Position numbers and translations under genes: made by a program. Below the pieces are notes generated by a model that was not told the origin of the DNA, did not search any database, and saw only the letters and a list, made by a program, of their open reading frames with translations. Below are positions 1 to 9,563 of a DNA stretch of 62,745 nucleotides, piece after piece. The DNA is from Thermoplasmata archaeon (GTDB lineage Archaea; Thermoplasmatota; Thermoplasmata; Thermoplasmatales; Thermoplasmataceae), in assembly GCA_021817255.1 (NCBI GenBank), contig JAKAVO010000008.1, positions 1 through 62,745 on the forward strand. Reading direction: 5' to 3'. Position 1 is the first letter of the stretch, and every line of letters begins with the position of its first letter.

Positions 1-707
<707 letters not shown>

Positions 708-979
708 TAATCCAATTGCCGTACAATTATTATTAAATTTGGAAATTGGCGAGCCACAATTTGCACCATTATCTCATCTCGGTTGTGATAGCAATTCACA
801 ACTTCATCTTTAACCAATTATGAATCAATGGATCATGTTGAGATTTTTCTCTTTCACCATATACGCCTATATTGGTTTTATTTTCAGGCTTGTGCGTAAT
901 TCTGTGTATAGTAATGGAGTATATAACAATTTTGAAAAATGTAAAAAAAAATAGATTTTGGAAAAAAAAAATAGTTTGT
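708..979. promoter_or_regulatory. 16S leader/promoter region and permease terminator
   Basis: This 272-nt gap holds no gene. On the minus strand it must contain the 16S promoter and pre-rRNA leader. Candidate AT-rich elements lie near 862-877 and 915-927, but I cannot choose between them. A short inverted repeat (CCAATT at 712-717 and AATTGG at 743-748) sits just before the mature 5' end and could belong to the processing stem. Poly-A stretches on the plus strand at 943-951 and 962-971 read as T9 and T10 on the minus strand, directly after the permease stop. They look like an archaeal oligo-T terminator. Confidence 0.5.
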
Positions 980-2929
980 TTAGTCGCTCAAGTCTTCTAA
1001 TGTGCTCAGAGGCACTCCCTGTTCCGCCAGTATAGATTGTACGTCATCTTCAGAGTATCCAGAGTTCACTGCAAGGAAGAAGAATACAACTGCAACAACT
1101 ATCACTACAAGTGTGTCATATGGGAACATAAGTAGTGGAACATATGGGAATGCTTTGCCAGCAACTGCTATTGGTGAAACGTATGGCCCAAATGCGCCAA
1201 GATATGAGAACCCGAATATGAAAAGAACGAAATAGATAAGCCACCAGCCTGATTTGATTTCCTTCTTCTCATCCTCTTTTGCCCAGTGCTGAATGAGGAA
1301 TGTCAGGAGTACTGTAGAGACTACTATTGTTACATAGACTGCTATGAAATTATAGAATACAGAGTTTGGTGCTGCTTTGCCTGCACCTATGTTTTTGACT
1401 GCAGCTATTACGATATCGTAGTAAATTACATAGAACGATGCCGCGATTACTGCCCAATAGGCGAGTCCTGTTACCAGGGTCTTTAATAATGGTATTTCAA
1501 GCTTGTATGTTCCATAGTATATCAGATATAGGGGTATTCCTCCAAGAATCATCATCATCAATATTGATAGTGTGATGTATCCTGCCCAGTAAACTATGAG
1601 TGTGGCACTTACAAAGGCTACGATAGACAGTATCCTGCTGTATGGAAGCTTGTATGGCCTGTCTACATTCTTAGCCGTGTTCCTCAATACCCTGAGACTG
1701 ACTCCACCCATTATGTAAGTAAACACAGTTGCGCCTGATATGAATCCTACAAGGATATACCATGACGGGAATGGTGCTATGAATATCATGCCTATGACTG
1801 TGGAAAGTATTAATGGTATCATAGGAACACCGGTTTTCTTGTTTACTTTCATTACGCTTGGAGGGTAGTATTTGTCTGTTGCCAATCCATAAATTGTCCT
1901 GGTTGATGTTCCAAGGTATATCCATCCAGTTCCGGATGGTGATATGATTGCATCAGCCAGTAACACTGATCCCCATGCTCCAAATCCTGCTATTCCTGCA
2001 GACTCGAATACGTGATAGAATGGTGATGAAGCATATGAAGATGTTCCGAGTGATGTCCATGCAAATGGGCTTAACCCAGAAACAGAAACTCTCAATGCAC
2101 CAATGTAAGCCAACTGCAATAGTTCGTATAATACGATACCGATGATAACAGAAAAGATAAGTGCTCTTGGTATGTCTTTCTGTGGATTTTTAGCCTCGCC
2201 CCCGTAATCAAGGGCCTGCCTGAATCCAAGGTATGAGAACACAATTCCTGCTCCTGGTATTGCTGTGAATATAAATGGTGTCCCTACTGCGTTAAACCCT
2301 CCTGCAAGTGATGTGAAATTGCTTGCACGGAACATGATAAACAGGAGAATGAATGTAAGTGTTGGGATTACAAGTTTCCAGTAAACAAAATACTCATTCC
2401 ATCTGCCAAGGAATTTTATTCCAAAATAGTTCAGGAAGAAGAATCCAACCATTAGAGCCAGTGCAATAGCCACACCTGGTGCTGTCAATGCAGTGAATGC
2501 ACCTAACACTGTGCTTCCAGAATATGTCATAAAGCCCAGCCCCTTAAGTCCGGAGATATACGTAACTGCAGCGACTGCCTCTATGGAAGGCACTGTTACT
2601 GCTGACAGCAGATATGCCCAGCCAAGTATATATCCAGTATAGCTCCCGTGTGTCATGTGTGGGTATCTGACTATTCCACCACTTCTTGGGATCATGGCCG
2701 CAAGTTCAGAATAGGTTAATGCAATGAAAATAATCATCACACCTCCTACCAGCCATGAAATTGTCACCGCAGGACCAGCAGTTGCCGCTCCCGCGTTTAC
2801 TCCAAAGAGCCATCCTGATCCAATAATCCCCCCCAACGATAGGAAGAGCAACTGGATGAAAGATAGTTCTTTTTTCAATTTCTTATCCTCACCTACAACG
2901 GTGGGATTTCCGCTTTCATTATTTTCCAT
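980..2929 (-). CDS. APC-superfamily amino acid permease
   Basis: The 649-residue product is a polytopic membrane protein with at least 12 hydrophobic segments. An N-terminal cytosolic tail leads into the APC first-helix signature (LGGIIGSGWLFG, residues ~31-42), which forms the substrate-binding unwound helix in this superfamily. It probably imports amino acids with protons in an acidic environment; the substrate cannot be read. The longer ORF reaches 2995, but I start at ATG 2929 because a TATA box (minus strand ATTTATAA, 2952-2959) is centred 27 nt upstream, which predicts a leaderless mRNA. The ~60-residue tail after the last helix is hydrophilic and ends LSTLEDLSD. T-runs follow the stop. 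Confidence 0.9.
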   Translation of the reverse strand: MENNESGNPTVVGEDKKLKKELSFIQLLFLSLGGIIGSGWLFGVNAGAATAGPAVTISWLVGGVMIIFIALTYSELAAMIPRSGGIVRYPHMTHGSYTGYILGWAYLLSAVTVPSIEAVAAVTYISGLKGLGFMTYSGSTVLGAFTALTAPGVAIALALMVGFFFLNYFGIKFLGRWNEYFVYWKLVIPTLTFILLFIMFRASNFTSLAGGFNAVGTPFIFTAIPGAGIVFSYLGFRQALDYGGEAKNPQKDIPRALIFSVIIGIVLYELLQLAYIGALRVSVSGLSPFAWTSLGTSSYASSPFYHVFESAGIAGFGAWGSVLLADAIISPSGTGWIYLGTSTRTIYGLATDKYYPPSVMKVNKKTGVPMIPLILSTVIGMIFIAPFPSWYILVGFISGATVFTYIMGGVSLRVLRNTAKNVDRPYKLPYSRILSIVAFVSATLIVYWAGYITLSILMMMILGGIPLYLIYYGTYKLEIPLLKTLVTGLAYWAVIAASFYVIYYDIVIAAVKNIGAGKAAPNSVFYNFIAVYVTIVVSTVLLTFLIQHWAKEDEKKEIKSGWWLIYFVLFIFGFSYLGAFGPYVSPIAVAGKAFPYVPLLMFPYDTLVVIVVAVVFFFLAVNSGYSEDDVQSILAEQGVPLSTLEDLSD

Positions 2930-2951
2930 TAAGTGATATGTTATAACATGG

Positions 2952-2959
2952 TTATAAAT
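2952..2959 (-). promoter_or_regulatory. TATA box of the APC permease gene
   Basis: ATTTATAA on the minus strand is centred 27 nt before ATG 2929, the usual archaeal spacing to the transcription start. The transcript would therefore begin at or next to the start codon. The same geometry recurs before many genes in this window. Confidence 0.6.
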
Positions 2960-3163
2960 TTTATGCTTATAGTTTAATTGATAACGTCGGAACATATTCT
3001 ATTTTGTAAGGAGTATTATGTTGCTAGACTACGAGAACAATATGTCTACAGATAGTTGTTAATTAGGTTTTTTTAATCTCATTTCGTCATTCTGTTTAAC
3101 GAAATGTCAAAAATGCACAATATGCTCATCTTATGCAGGAACTTGAACCCGTTTCAGGAGATA

Positions 3164-3859
3164 TTAAATAGTTTTCTGATAAAATATAAAAGTTTCCATG
3201 CTGACATCCTTCAATTCCTTTATCATGTTTTCAGTGAGAATTTTTTTATTAATTGTGATATAATTTTCACCTTCTGAATATTCCGGAGTTTTAATTAATT
3301 TGATCAATTCAAATCCTTCAGTGCTGGTTATGTATTCGTTTCCGTTTGAATCCTTGAATTTTTTTAAGTCCGGGATTTCTTTCATTGCTTCATTTTTTTC
3401 CCATATTTCCCATTCAAGAAACAAATATTCATTGGCAATATTCAAATTTTTAACTTCTGTTAGATCTGATGGCCCGCATAAAAACGTACCGTAATACTCC
3501 TTCTCTACATAGCCAAGTTTACTGAACATTTCCCTTGAAGGCGTGTTATCATCTGTTACCAGTGCACCGTAACTTTTGCACCCCTTTGCCTTCCCCAGTT
3601 TCTCGACATGGCGTATCATTTTCTCAGCGATCCCCTGCCTTCTGTAATCCGGGTCCACCCTAATCGCACTTATCCAGCATATATTTCTGAACCTTGCCTG
3701 TAAAAAACCTTCGACAATCTTATCCTCATACAGATACATTCCTCCTTTTGCCAGCATTGAATTTACATTTCTGCTTATATAATCCACATAACCTGCCCTT
3801 GAGGCGATTTCTTTTATTCTGTCTGAGTCAGAAAAGTTGGCTGCACGAATTTTTTCCAC
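3164..3859 (-). CDS. GNAT-family N-acetyltransferase with C-terminal extension
   Basis: The N-terminal ~150 residues form a GNAT acetyltransferase domain. A conserved strand (WISAIRVDPDYRRQGIA) contains the acetyl-CoA pyrophosphate-binding R/QxxGxG/A motif as RRQGIA, and a later NTPSREMFSKLGY segment is the usual GNAT helix 4. GNATs acetylate amines of small molecules or proteins; the acceptor is unknown here. The last ~75 residues are an extension with no motif I recognise. The start is GTG at 3859. No clear TATA box stands at leaderless distance, so the start is less certain than in neighbouring genes. It is monocistronic and divergent from rpo6. Confidence 0.8.
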   Translation of the reverse strand: MEKIRAANFSDSDRIKEIASRAGYVDYISRNVNSMLAKGGMYLYEDKIVEGFLQARFRNICWISAIRVDPDYRRQGIAEKMIRHVEKLGKAKGCKSYGALVTDDNTPSREMFSKLGYVEKEYYGTFLCGPSDLTEVKNLNIANEYLFLEWEIWEKNEAMKEIPDLKKFKDSNGNEYITSTEGFELIKLIKTPEYSEGENYITINKKILTENMIKELKDVSMETFIFYQKTI

Positions 3860-3985
3860 ACAAATGAATTTATTGTTGATTAATAGCTTTTATTCTAAAA
3901 TGAATTTGGCTTAATGCGGAACTGATCGTATTTAAGACAAAAGCTATTATACGGATTCAAATTACCTGATGGCACACTGGTTTAT

Positions 3986-4150
3986 ATGAAGCACACAAAA
4001 TTTGAGAAAGCAAGAATTATAGGTGCCCGATCCCTGCAGATCTCAATGGGGGCCCCGGTTATTATTGACGTGCCAAAGGTTTTGATTGATCCCGTTGACA
4101 TAGCCATACTGGAATATGACAACAATGTTATACCTATAACCATAAAATAG
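3986..4150 (+). CDS. rpoK: DNA-directed RNA polymerase subunit Rpo6 (RpoK/omega homologue)
   Basis: This short ORF (54 codons) encodes a protein starting MKHTKFEKARIIGARSLQIS and ending IPITIK. The pattern TxFEKARIIGARxLQxSMGAP, then DPVDIAxxEY and VIPITI, is the hallmark of archaeal Rpo6, the homologue of bacterial omega and eukaryotic RPB6, which helps assemble and stabilise RNA polymerase. The length is near the family norm of roughly 55-60 residues. The reading frame is open further upstream but lacks a good earlier ATG. An AT-rich TATA-like stretch (CTATTATAC, 3944-3952) suggests a short leader. It ends only 5 nt from the convergent metG stop. Confidence 0.88.
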   Translation: MKHTKFEKARIIGARSLQISMGAPVIIDVPKVLIDPVDIAILEYDNNVIPITIK

Positions 4151-4155
4151 GATTT

Positions 4156-6267
4156 TTAACGAATAATAGATTTTTGCTCAACATTTCCATCCACTTCCAC
4201 GTTTTTATTCCCGGCCATTAGACTGAGCCGGTTTCTGCCGATTATTGCTGTTGGAACTATTTTGCCATCTACCTCATCTGCCCTCATTTCATAGATTTTC
4301 AATGTATCCAGATCAATTTTTCTGTCCGTATTGCACTTTATGCCACCAATAGTAACGGGAGTACCCTCTTTTTCATTGGTTGTTAACAGATGCGCACCTT
4401 TTGAATCCTGGGCTGCAAGAAGCATGCCCTGTGACTCTATCCCTCTTATTTTTGCGTGTTTCAGGTTCTCCACAACAATTATCCTTTTCCCTTTCAATTC
4501 CTCCAGGGTGTAATAATTTCTGATTCCTGCAACAAGATCAATTTCATGGCTGCCAAGATCAATTTTCAGATGCAGCAGGGAATCTGCATTAGGGTGGTAT
4601 TCCGCGAATGTGATCTTGCCAACTATTAGATTCATCTGGTTTTCCGGCTCGTCCACAATTTCCAGCTTCCTGAATATTATTGCGCTTTCTGAGGGTGTGA
4701 ATTCACAGGTCTCGGCAAGATGGGAAAAGTTTACATTTTCGATGGAAGAACCATGAATCGACTTCCATGCCCTGTCTGCACCAGAAGGGACAAATGGAAA
4801 AATCGCCAATGTCAGGTATTCAACAGCCTTCAGTATGTGCCACAGTTTAGACTCTGTAATTTTTTTATCTGCCTTTATAAGGTCCCATGGTTTCGCGTCA
4901 TTGAAATAAGAATTTACTGTCTTTACACTGTCCAGCCATAAACTCAGCGCTTTTCTGAATTCTATCTTTCCCATTAATGCGCTGTAATCTTCCCTGAATT
5001 TTTCCATCTTAACTATTAGTTCTATATCCGCCTGATCAGATTCCCGTTTAATTGGGAGAACATTTTTATTTCTGGCAAATGTTACAACCCTGTTTAACAG
5101 ATTCCCGTATTTGCCACTGAGTTCAGAGTTAACTTTTTCCTTCATTTCCTCACTGGAGAAATCTGAATCTGATGTTTCTGGCAGGATTGATGATATATAA
5201 TACCTGAGAGAATCCTTGTCAACCAGTTGAAGAACATCATTCACTGTGAAGCCAATGCCCCTTGATTTTGAAAACTTCTGCCCCTTGAACCTCAGATATT
5301 CGTTTCCAGTAACCCTGTACGGAAGTGGATATTTCCCAGAAGCTTGATGCATGGCGGGAAGAAAGATTGTGTGAAAGAATATATTATCTTTGCCCAGGAA
5401 ATAATAGGTTTCCCCATCATCATAATATTCCTTCCACAACTCTTTATTTCCACTCTTTTCGGAATATTCCATTGCGTTTGAAAGATACCCCAGCAGAGCT
5501 TCAAACCAGACATAAATTCTCTTCCCTTCCATGCCCTTTTCCTTTAGTTTTACTCCCCATTCCATATCCCTTGTAATGGCCAGATCCCTCAAACCCCCCT
5601 CAATAATATTTAGAGGGAATGACTTCACATTAGCCCTCCAGTCTTTCTTTGACTCCAGCCATTCTTTCAGAAACCCGGAAAATTCAGAAAACTTGAAAAA
5701 AATGTGGATTGTCTCCCTGAATTCCGCTGGTCCGCCACAAAGCGCACATACTGGATTTATCAGATCTTTTGGATCATTGGTCCGCCCGCATTCATCACAC
5801 TGGTCACCCCTTGCAGATTCATAGCCACAATTTGGGCATTTTCCGTTCACATACCTGTCTGGTAGAAATCGCTTTTCCCTGGGGCAGAAAGCAGATTCCG
5901 CCATTCTTCTTTCCAGGTATCCCTTTTTCTCAAGGTCTTCAAAAAAATTCTGGACAAACTGCTCGTGTTTTTTGTCTGTTGTTCTTCCAAAATAATCAAA
6001 CTTTATATCCATATCTGTAAATGTTTGATTGAATTCCCTGTAATATTTGTCAACTATTTCCTTTGGAGTTTTGCCTTCTTTTTCTGCCTGAAGGGCTATG
6101 GGAGTCCCGAATTCATCTGTGCCGCATATAAAAATACTGTCTCTGCCAGAGATCTGGTTGAATCTGTGAAATATATCACCCGGCAGGTACGCACCCGCAA
6201 GGTGCCCTATATGGATGGAGTTGTTTGCATATGGCAAAGCGCAATTAATTACAATCTTCCCTGGCAT
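4156..6267 (-). CDS. metG: Methionyl-tRNA synthetase
   Basis: The 703-residue enzyme charges tRNA-Met with methionine. Residues ~1-30 carry the class I HIGH signature (NSIHIGHLAG) and a KFSKSRG motif corresponds to KMSKS. Between them is a zinc-knuckle region with CxxC pairs (CPNCG, CDECG, CALCG). The C-terminal ~110 residues (from VGKITFAEYHPNADSL) form the EMAP/Arc1p-like tRNA-binding OB fold fused to the synthetase. I chose ATG 6267 instead of the longer ORF because it follows the lysS stop by one base and is preceded by GGTGAT, complementary to the 16S 3' end. It is the last gene of a four-gene operon. Confidence 0.96.
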   Translation of the reverse strand: MPGKIVINCALPYANNSIHIGHLAGAYLPGDIFHRFNQISGRDSIFICGTDEFGTPIALQAEKEGKTPKEIVDKYYREFNQTFTDMDIKFDYFGRTTDKKHEQFVQNFFEDLEKKGYLERRMAESAFCPREKRFLPDRYVNGKCPNCGYESARGDQCDECGRTNDPKDLINPVCALCGGPAEFRETIHIFFKFSEFSGFLKEWLESKKDWRANVKSFPLNIIEGGLRDLAITRDMEWGVKLKEKGMEGKRIYVWFEALLGYLSNAMEYSEKSGNKELWKEYYDDGETYYFLGKDNIFFHTIFLPAMHQASGKYPLPYRVTGNEYLRFKGQKFSKSRGIGFTVNDVLQLVDKDSLRYYISSILPETSDSDFSSEEMKEKVNSELSGKYGNLLNRVVTFARNKNVLPIKRESDQADIELIVKMEKFREDYSALMGKIEFRKALSLWLDSVKTVNSYFNDAKPWDLIKADKKITESKLWHILKAVEYLTLAIFPFVPSGADRAWKSIHGSSIENVNFSHLAETCEFTPSESAIIFRKLEIVDEPENQMNLIVGKITFAEYHPNADSLLHLKIDLGSHEIDLVAGIRNYYTLEELKGKRIIVVENLKHAKIRGIESQGMLLAAQDSKGAHLLTTNEKEGTPVTIGGIKCNTDRKIDLDTLKIYEMRADEVDGKIVPTAIIGRNRLSLMAGNKNVEVDGNVEQKSIIR

Positions 6268-6268
6268 C

Positions 6269-7771
6269 TCAATCACCACATATTGCCCCAAATCTGGCCA
6301 AAATTTTTTCCTTTTGAATTACAGATAGAAAAAATCCAAGCCTCGGGCCTCTGTCATTTCCTATTAGCGCCCTGTAAATTGTTTTAAAACCATCCGACGG
6401 TGCCATTCCGGATGCGCCTATGGACTCCCTTGCACATTCATGGATTTTTTCCGGTTCCCAATCTTCAACCGATCTTAAATTGTTATAGAACAGGCATATC
6501 ATTTTTTTCTCATCTTCACTGAGATCAACAGGATCATCCTTTCCCTTCAGAACGAATTTAGATGACTCGGGGGCATAAGCCCTGACCCATTTCCTGGCCA
6601 TCCCGATTGTTTCACTTAATATTAACGGATCCGGCTCTTTTCCCTCCTTTTTCATTATATTCCTTATTCTCTCTTCTGAATCGTATATCTGTACAAGGGT
6701 GGTCAGGTGCCTGTAATCAGGAACTGTATCATATGATCTGCCTGCGTTTGAAAGTGCAACTATCCAGTGCTGCTCGTCAGTAGTTTTTTTCTCCTGTTCC
6801 AGTTTCATCAAACGTTCAAATTCATCCATTATATTGAGAAACCCAAGCGCAGGATCAAATTCTATATGCCTTGTTGTAGGTACCCTCGCCATAATATAAC
6901 GAACTATTTCAGGAGGAGAGAAGCTGAGAATTTCTTCTGCAGGTATGTTGATGCCTGTTGATGAATGCATGGCACCCTTTCCTTTCAACAGTATTCTTTC
7001 ATATATGAGGGACAACGGTACCGGGTAATCAAATATTTTCTCAACAATCTCCTTTCCTGTGTCATACGATCCACCAACTGTTCCGTGATCCTTTCCGAAT
7101 GGTTCTATTGTTACGTTCAGTATTTTCCATTTTGCTGGCCATTCTATTCTCCACGGAAGTTTTCCTTCATCACGGTAAATGTCGCTCTCTCCACCATGCC
7201 CACATTTGCAGGTGTACGACACCTTACCATCCATGTAACCTGTTGCAGTGGTGGAATTAATTCTTCCACATGAAGAACATTTTGGATTGTATGGAAACCA
7301 CGACTCTTCAAGTTCTCTTCCCGATATTGTCTCCAGTATTTTCCTTATTTCATCCTTCTTTTCTATTACTTTTTCAGTAATTTTACCAAATTTTCCATCC
7401 CTGTAAAGTTCGCCGGTTTTTATGACGTTTGGTTTCACATCCAGCGACTTCATTGCGTTCATAAAAGGATTGAGATAATAGTCAGAGTAAGTCCCTCTGC
7501 CCTGTGGGGCAGGGATGTCCCTGAGTGGTTTTCCAACATGTTCCTTGTAGGATTCCGGAAGGAAAGGATATACTTTTCTGAGCGGGTCCATGTCATCTGC
7601 GAGGTAAATAAAATCAGCTTCCTTCCCATCCAGCAAAATGCTTTTGTATATTATATCGCCTGTCAGTATCTCCCTTAGATTGCCCAGGTGAATTGGGCCA
7701 GATGGGGATATTCCCGTTGAGACTCTCTGCTTCCCTGTTAATTCATGTATTAATGATTGTCCCCAGTACAT
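6269..7771 (-). CDS. lysS: Lysyl-tRNA synthetase, class I
   Basis: This is the archaeal class I LysRS (500 residues), unrelated to the class II enzyme of most bacteria. The HIGH-like motif is PIHLGNLRE (residues ~26-34), and the KMSKS counterpart is in GKGAMHSSTG. A zinc-binding CSSCG...CKCG segment lies in the middle and a helical anticodon-binding region follows. The start ATG at 7771 is 5 nt after the stop of the upstream regulator gene, and its own stop overlaps the ribosome-binding site of metG, so translation is probably coupled. It lies in the order HIT - HTH/PRTase - lysS - metG. Confidence 0.96.
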   Translation of the reverse strand: MYWGQSLIHELTGKQRVSTGISPSGPIHLGNLREILTGDIIYKSILLDGKEADFIYLADDMDPLRKVYPFLPESYKEHVGKPLRDIPAPQGRGTYSDYYLNPFMNAMKSLDVKPNVIKTGELYRDGKFGKITEKVIEKKDEIRKILETISGRELEESWFPYNPKCSSCGRINSTTATGYMDGKVSYTCKCGHGGESDIYRDEGKLPWRIEWPAKWKILNVTIEPFGKDHGTVGGSYDTGKEIVEKIFDYPVPLSLIYERILLKGKGAMHSSTGINIPAEEILSFSPPEIVRYIMARVPTTRHIEFDPALGFLNIMDEFERLMKLEQEKKTTDEQHWIVALSNAGRSYDTVPDYRHLTTLVQIYDSEERIRNIMKKEGKEPDPLILSETIGMARKWVRAYAPESSKFVLKGKDDPVDLSEDEKKMICLFYNNLRSVEDWEPEKIHECARESIGASGMAPSDGFKTIYRALIGNDRGPRLGFFLSVIQKEKILARFGAICGD

Positions 7772-7776
7772 TTAAA

Positions 7777-8373
7777 TCATTCTTTACCTATCAATGATGC
7801 CCTGAAAAGAGATCTTACCCTCACTCCATCAATTTCATCTTCATGCATTTTAGAGGCGATCACAATGGCCAGTTCTACTTCTCCGCCTTCTTCCCTTATA
7901 TCTTTAATAGTTCTTCTCAGTGTTTCGCCAGTACTGCACACATCATCTATTATGACGATTTTTTTTCCTTTTACAGATGCAAAATTGCTGCTGAAATAGC
8001 CATCCTTTCTTGAAGGGTGAGGCTTGTATATGATCAGTTCCTTGTCTATAAAATATGAAATCATTGTCGCATATGGTATTCCATTTACAGTTATTCCAAG
8101 AATTGAATCCAGCTCAAACTCTCCGCCCATGGATTCCTCTTCTATAATATCCAGCATTATCTGGGATAAGTTTGCAATCCTGTTGCCATATACTCCTACA
8201 CTCCTCCATCCAATCTTCACATCCTGAACATTTTTCTGTTTCGTGAAATCTCTGGCAAGCAACCATGTAACCGTATTTACTGATAGATGCAATTCTGTGG
8301 AAATTTCCTTATCTGACATCCCCTTATTTTTTAATTGTAACGCTTTGTTGTATAATTCATCCAAGCTATACAT
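7777..8373 (-). CDS. HTH-PRTase regulator, PyrE-like (GfcR type)
   Basis: The 198-residue protein joins an N-terminal helix-turn-helix (residues ~1-45: [19 protein letters not shown]) to a type I phosphoribosyltransferase domain. The PRPP-binding loop reads [15 protein letters not shown] (residues ~137-151). This architecture is known in archaea as orotate phosphoribosyltransferase-like protein; the haloarchaeal GfcR controls sugar catabolism genes. The PRTase part most likely senses a phosphorylated metabolite instead of making orotidylate, but catalysis cannot be excluded. GAGGGA stands before ATG 8373. It lies between a HIT protein and lysS on one transcript. Confidence 0.85.
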   Translation of the reverse strand: MYSLDELYNKALQLKNKGMSDKEISTELHLSVNTVTWLLARDFTKQKNVQDVKIGWRSVGVYGNRIANLSQIMLDIIEEESMGGEFELDSILGITVNGIPYATMISYFIDKELIIYKPHPSRKDGYFSSNFASVKGKKIVIIDDVCSTGETLRRTIKDIREEGGEVELAIVIASKMHEDEIDGVRVRSLFRASLIGKE

Positions 8374-8398
8374 TTTAATTCCCTCTCATCCTATAATG

Positions 8399-8857
8399 TT
8401 ATTCTATATTATTAATCTCATTCAATCTCTTTTCTATTCTTTTGCAATTCGTTTCAAGCTCTTCTTCAGTCTGCTTTAACCTGTTCCATCCAATTTCCCT
8501 GCCACAGTGCCTTGGTATAATATGCAGGTGATAGTGCATAACCATCTGTTTTGCGCACTCTCCATTATTCTGGCCAATGTTTATTCCATCTGCCTGGAAA
8601 ACATCTCTCAGGGCAGCCGCAACATTTTTTGCAGCTTCCTGAATTTCTAAATATATTTTATTGTCTATATCAAAAATATTTTCATAGTGTTCCCTTGGAA
8701 TAATCAGTACGTGCCCTTCTTCTACCGGGAATTTATCCATGAATCCGATTACATAATCGTTTCTGTAGAATATATGGGCTTCTTTCTCCGTGACTACATT
8801 CAGGCAAAATACACAATTTTCCAATATACCTACCGGATATGTAATGCAAGACAGCAA
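8399..8857 (-). CDS. HIT-family nucleotide hydrolase/transferase
   Basis: A 152-residue histidine-triad protein. The catalytic triad motif HYHLHIIPR (HxHxHxx type) is near residue 106. An N-terminal CVFC pair continues to a downstream Cys/His set typical of HINT/Fhit-like enzymes that bind zinc. These enzymes hydrolyse adenylated compounds such as AMP-lysine, which fits its place in front of an HTH/PRTase regulator, lysS and metG. ATG 8857 is kept because a TATA-like box (AAATATAAG, minus strand) is centred about 30 nt upstream. A TTG at 8824, giving LENCVFC, is an alternative start closer to the usual family N-terminus. Confidence 0.85.
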   Translation of the reverse strand: MLSCITYPVGILENCVFCLNVVTEKEAHIFYRNDYVIGFMDKFPVEEGHVLIIPREHYENIFDIDNKIYLEIQEAAKNVAAALRDVFQADGINIGQNNGECAKQMVMHYHLHIIPRHCGREIGWNRLKQTEEELETNCKRIEKRLNEINNIE

Positions 8858-9013
8858 TTTTAAACTTTACCGATTTATGGGCTTATATTTATTCATTGCG
8901 GGAAAAAGTCGCAAGAACCGTAACTGCACCCGGTTTTATGCAGAAGATGCACTGCAAATTATGCAGGTTGAAAGGGGGGCAAAAAAATTTAAGCAACGTA
9001 GCCATGCTATAAT

Positions 9014-9184
9014 ATGAAATGCCCAATATGCCACAATACTGAAGGAATTAAAGAAAATAAGCAGTGGAGTTTTAATGCTTACAGGGTAACAAGATATACC
9101 TGCACAAGATGTGGTGCAAATTTTAATTATTACAGTGGAGAAAGAGGGGATTATACTATACCAAAGCCAAAAGAAATGAAATGA
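9014..9184 (+). CDS. Small zinc-ribbon protein
   Basis: A 56-codon ORF begins MKCPICHNTEGIKEN and has a second pair, YTCTRCGANF. The two CxxC knuckles, about 24 residues apart, form a treble-clef/zinc-ribbon. The rest is basic and aromatic (WSFNAYRVTRY), compatible with nucleic-acid binding. A TATA-like box (AAATTTAAG, 8985-8993) is centred 25-26 nt before the ATG, supporting a leaderless transcript and a real gene. No function is claimed. It is divergent from the HIT operon and followed by a 380-nt gene-free stretch. Confidence 0.65.
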   Translation: MKCPICHNTEGIKENKQWSFNAYRVTRYTCTRCGANFNYYSGERGDYTIPKPKEMK

Positions 9185-9563
9185 ATGATCTCAACTGAAC
9201 CTGAAAGGAAGGCATCGTCTGTTATGATGATAAGTGTGGGCTATGCAAATTCTCAGCAAAGTTATTGTAAACAGATAAAATTGCAAAAGTTCCAATGCAG
9301 AACACTGAATTTGAGAATTCATCCTAGCTTGTTTCAAAGGAAAGTAAAGGAGAAAAAGCCACCAGCTTGAAAGCCATGCTTGCTATTTGCAGAAGAGTTA
9401 AACTCCTATTCCCAATGAGGCTTTTTCTTTTCGTATGAAACAAAACAGGTACAGGCGAAACAATATGCTTGAAGACATCAATGAACAGGAATCATTGCAT
9501 AATTCAGGCGTTGTTTGCGTTTCTTGACATAATTGATCGGCATGGATAATTAAAATAATAGAT
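9185..9563. other. Gene-free stretch with a long imperfect inverted repeat
   Basis: No convincing ORF is present. Two arms, 9331-9360 and 9419-9441, are inverted relative to one another, sharing GTTTCA at the outer ends and GAAAAAGCC at the inner ends, with different-length middles. They enclose about 58 nt. This could be a degenerate mobile-element remnant or a transcript hairpin. No T-run typical of an archaeal terminator follows it. Confidence 0.4.

Noticed and set aside
2996-3163. Possible small gene between permease and GNAT
   Set aside because: No ORF with a start, promoter and conserved pattern; only promoter-type AT-rich sequence.
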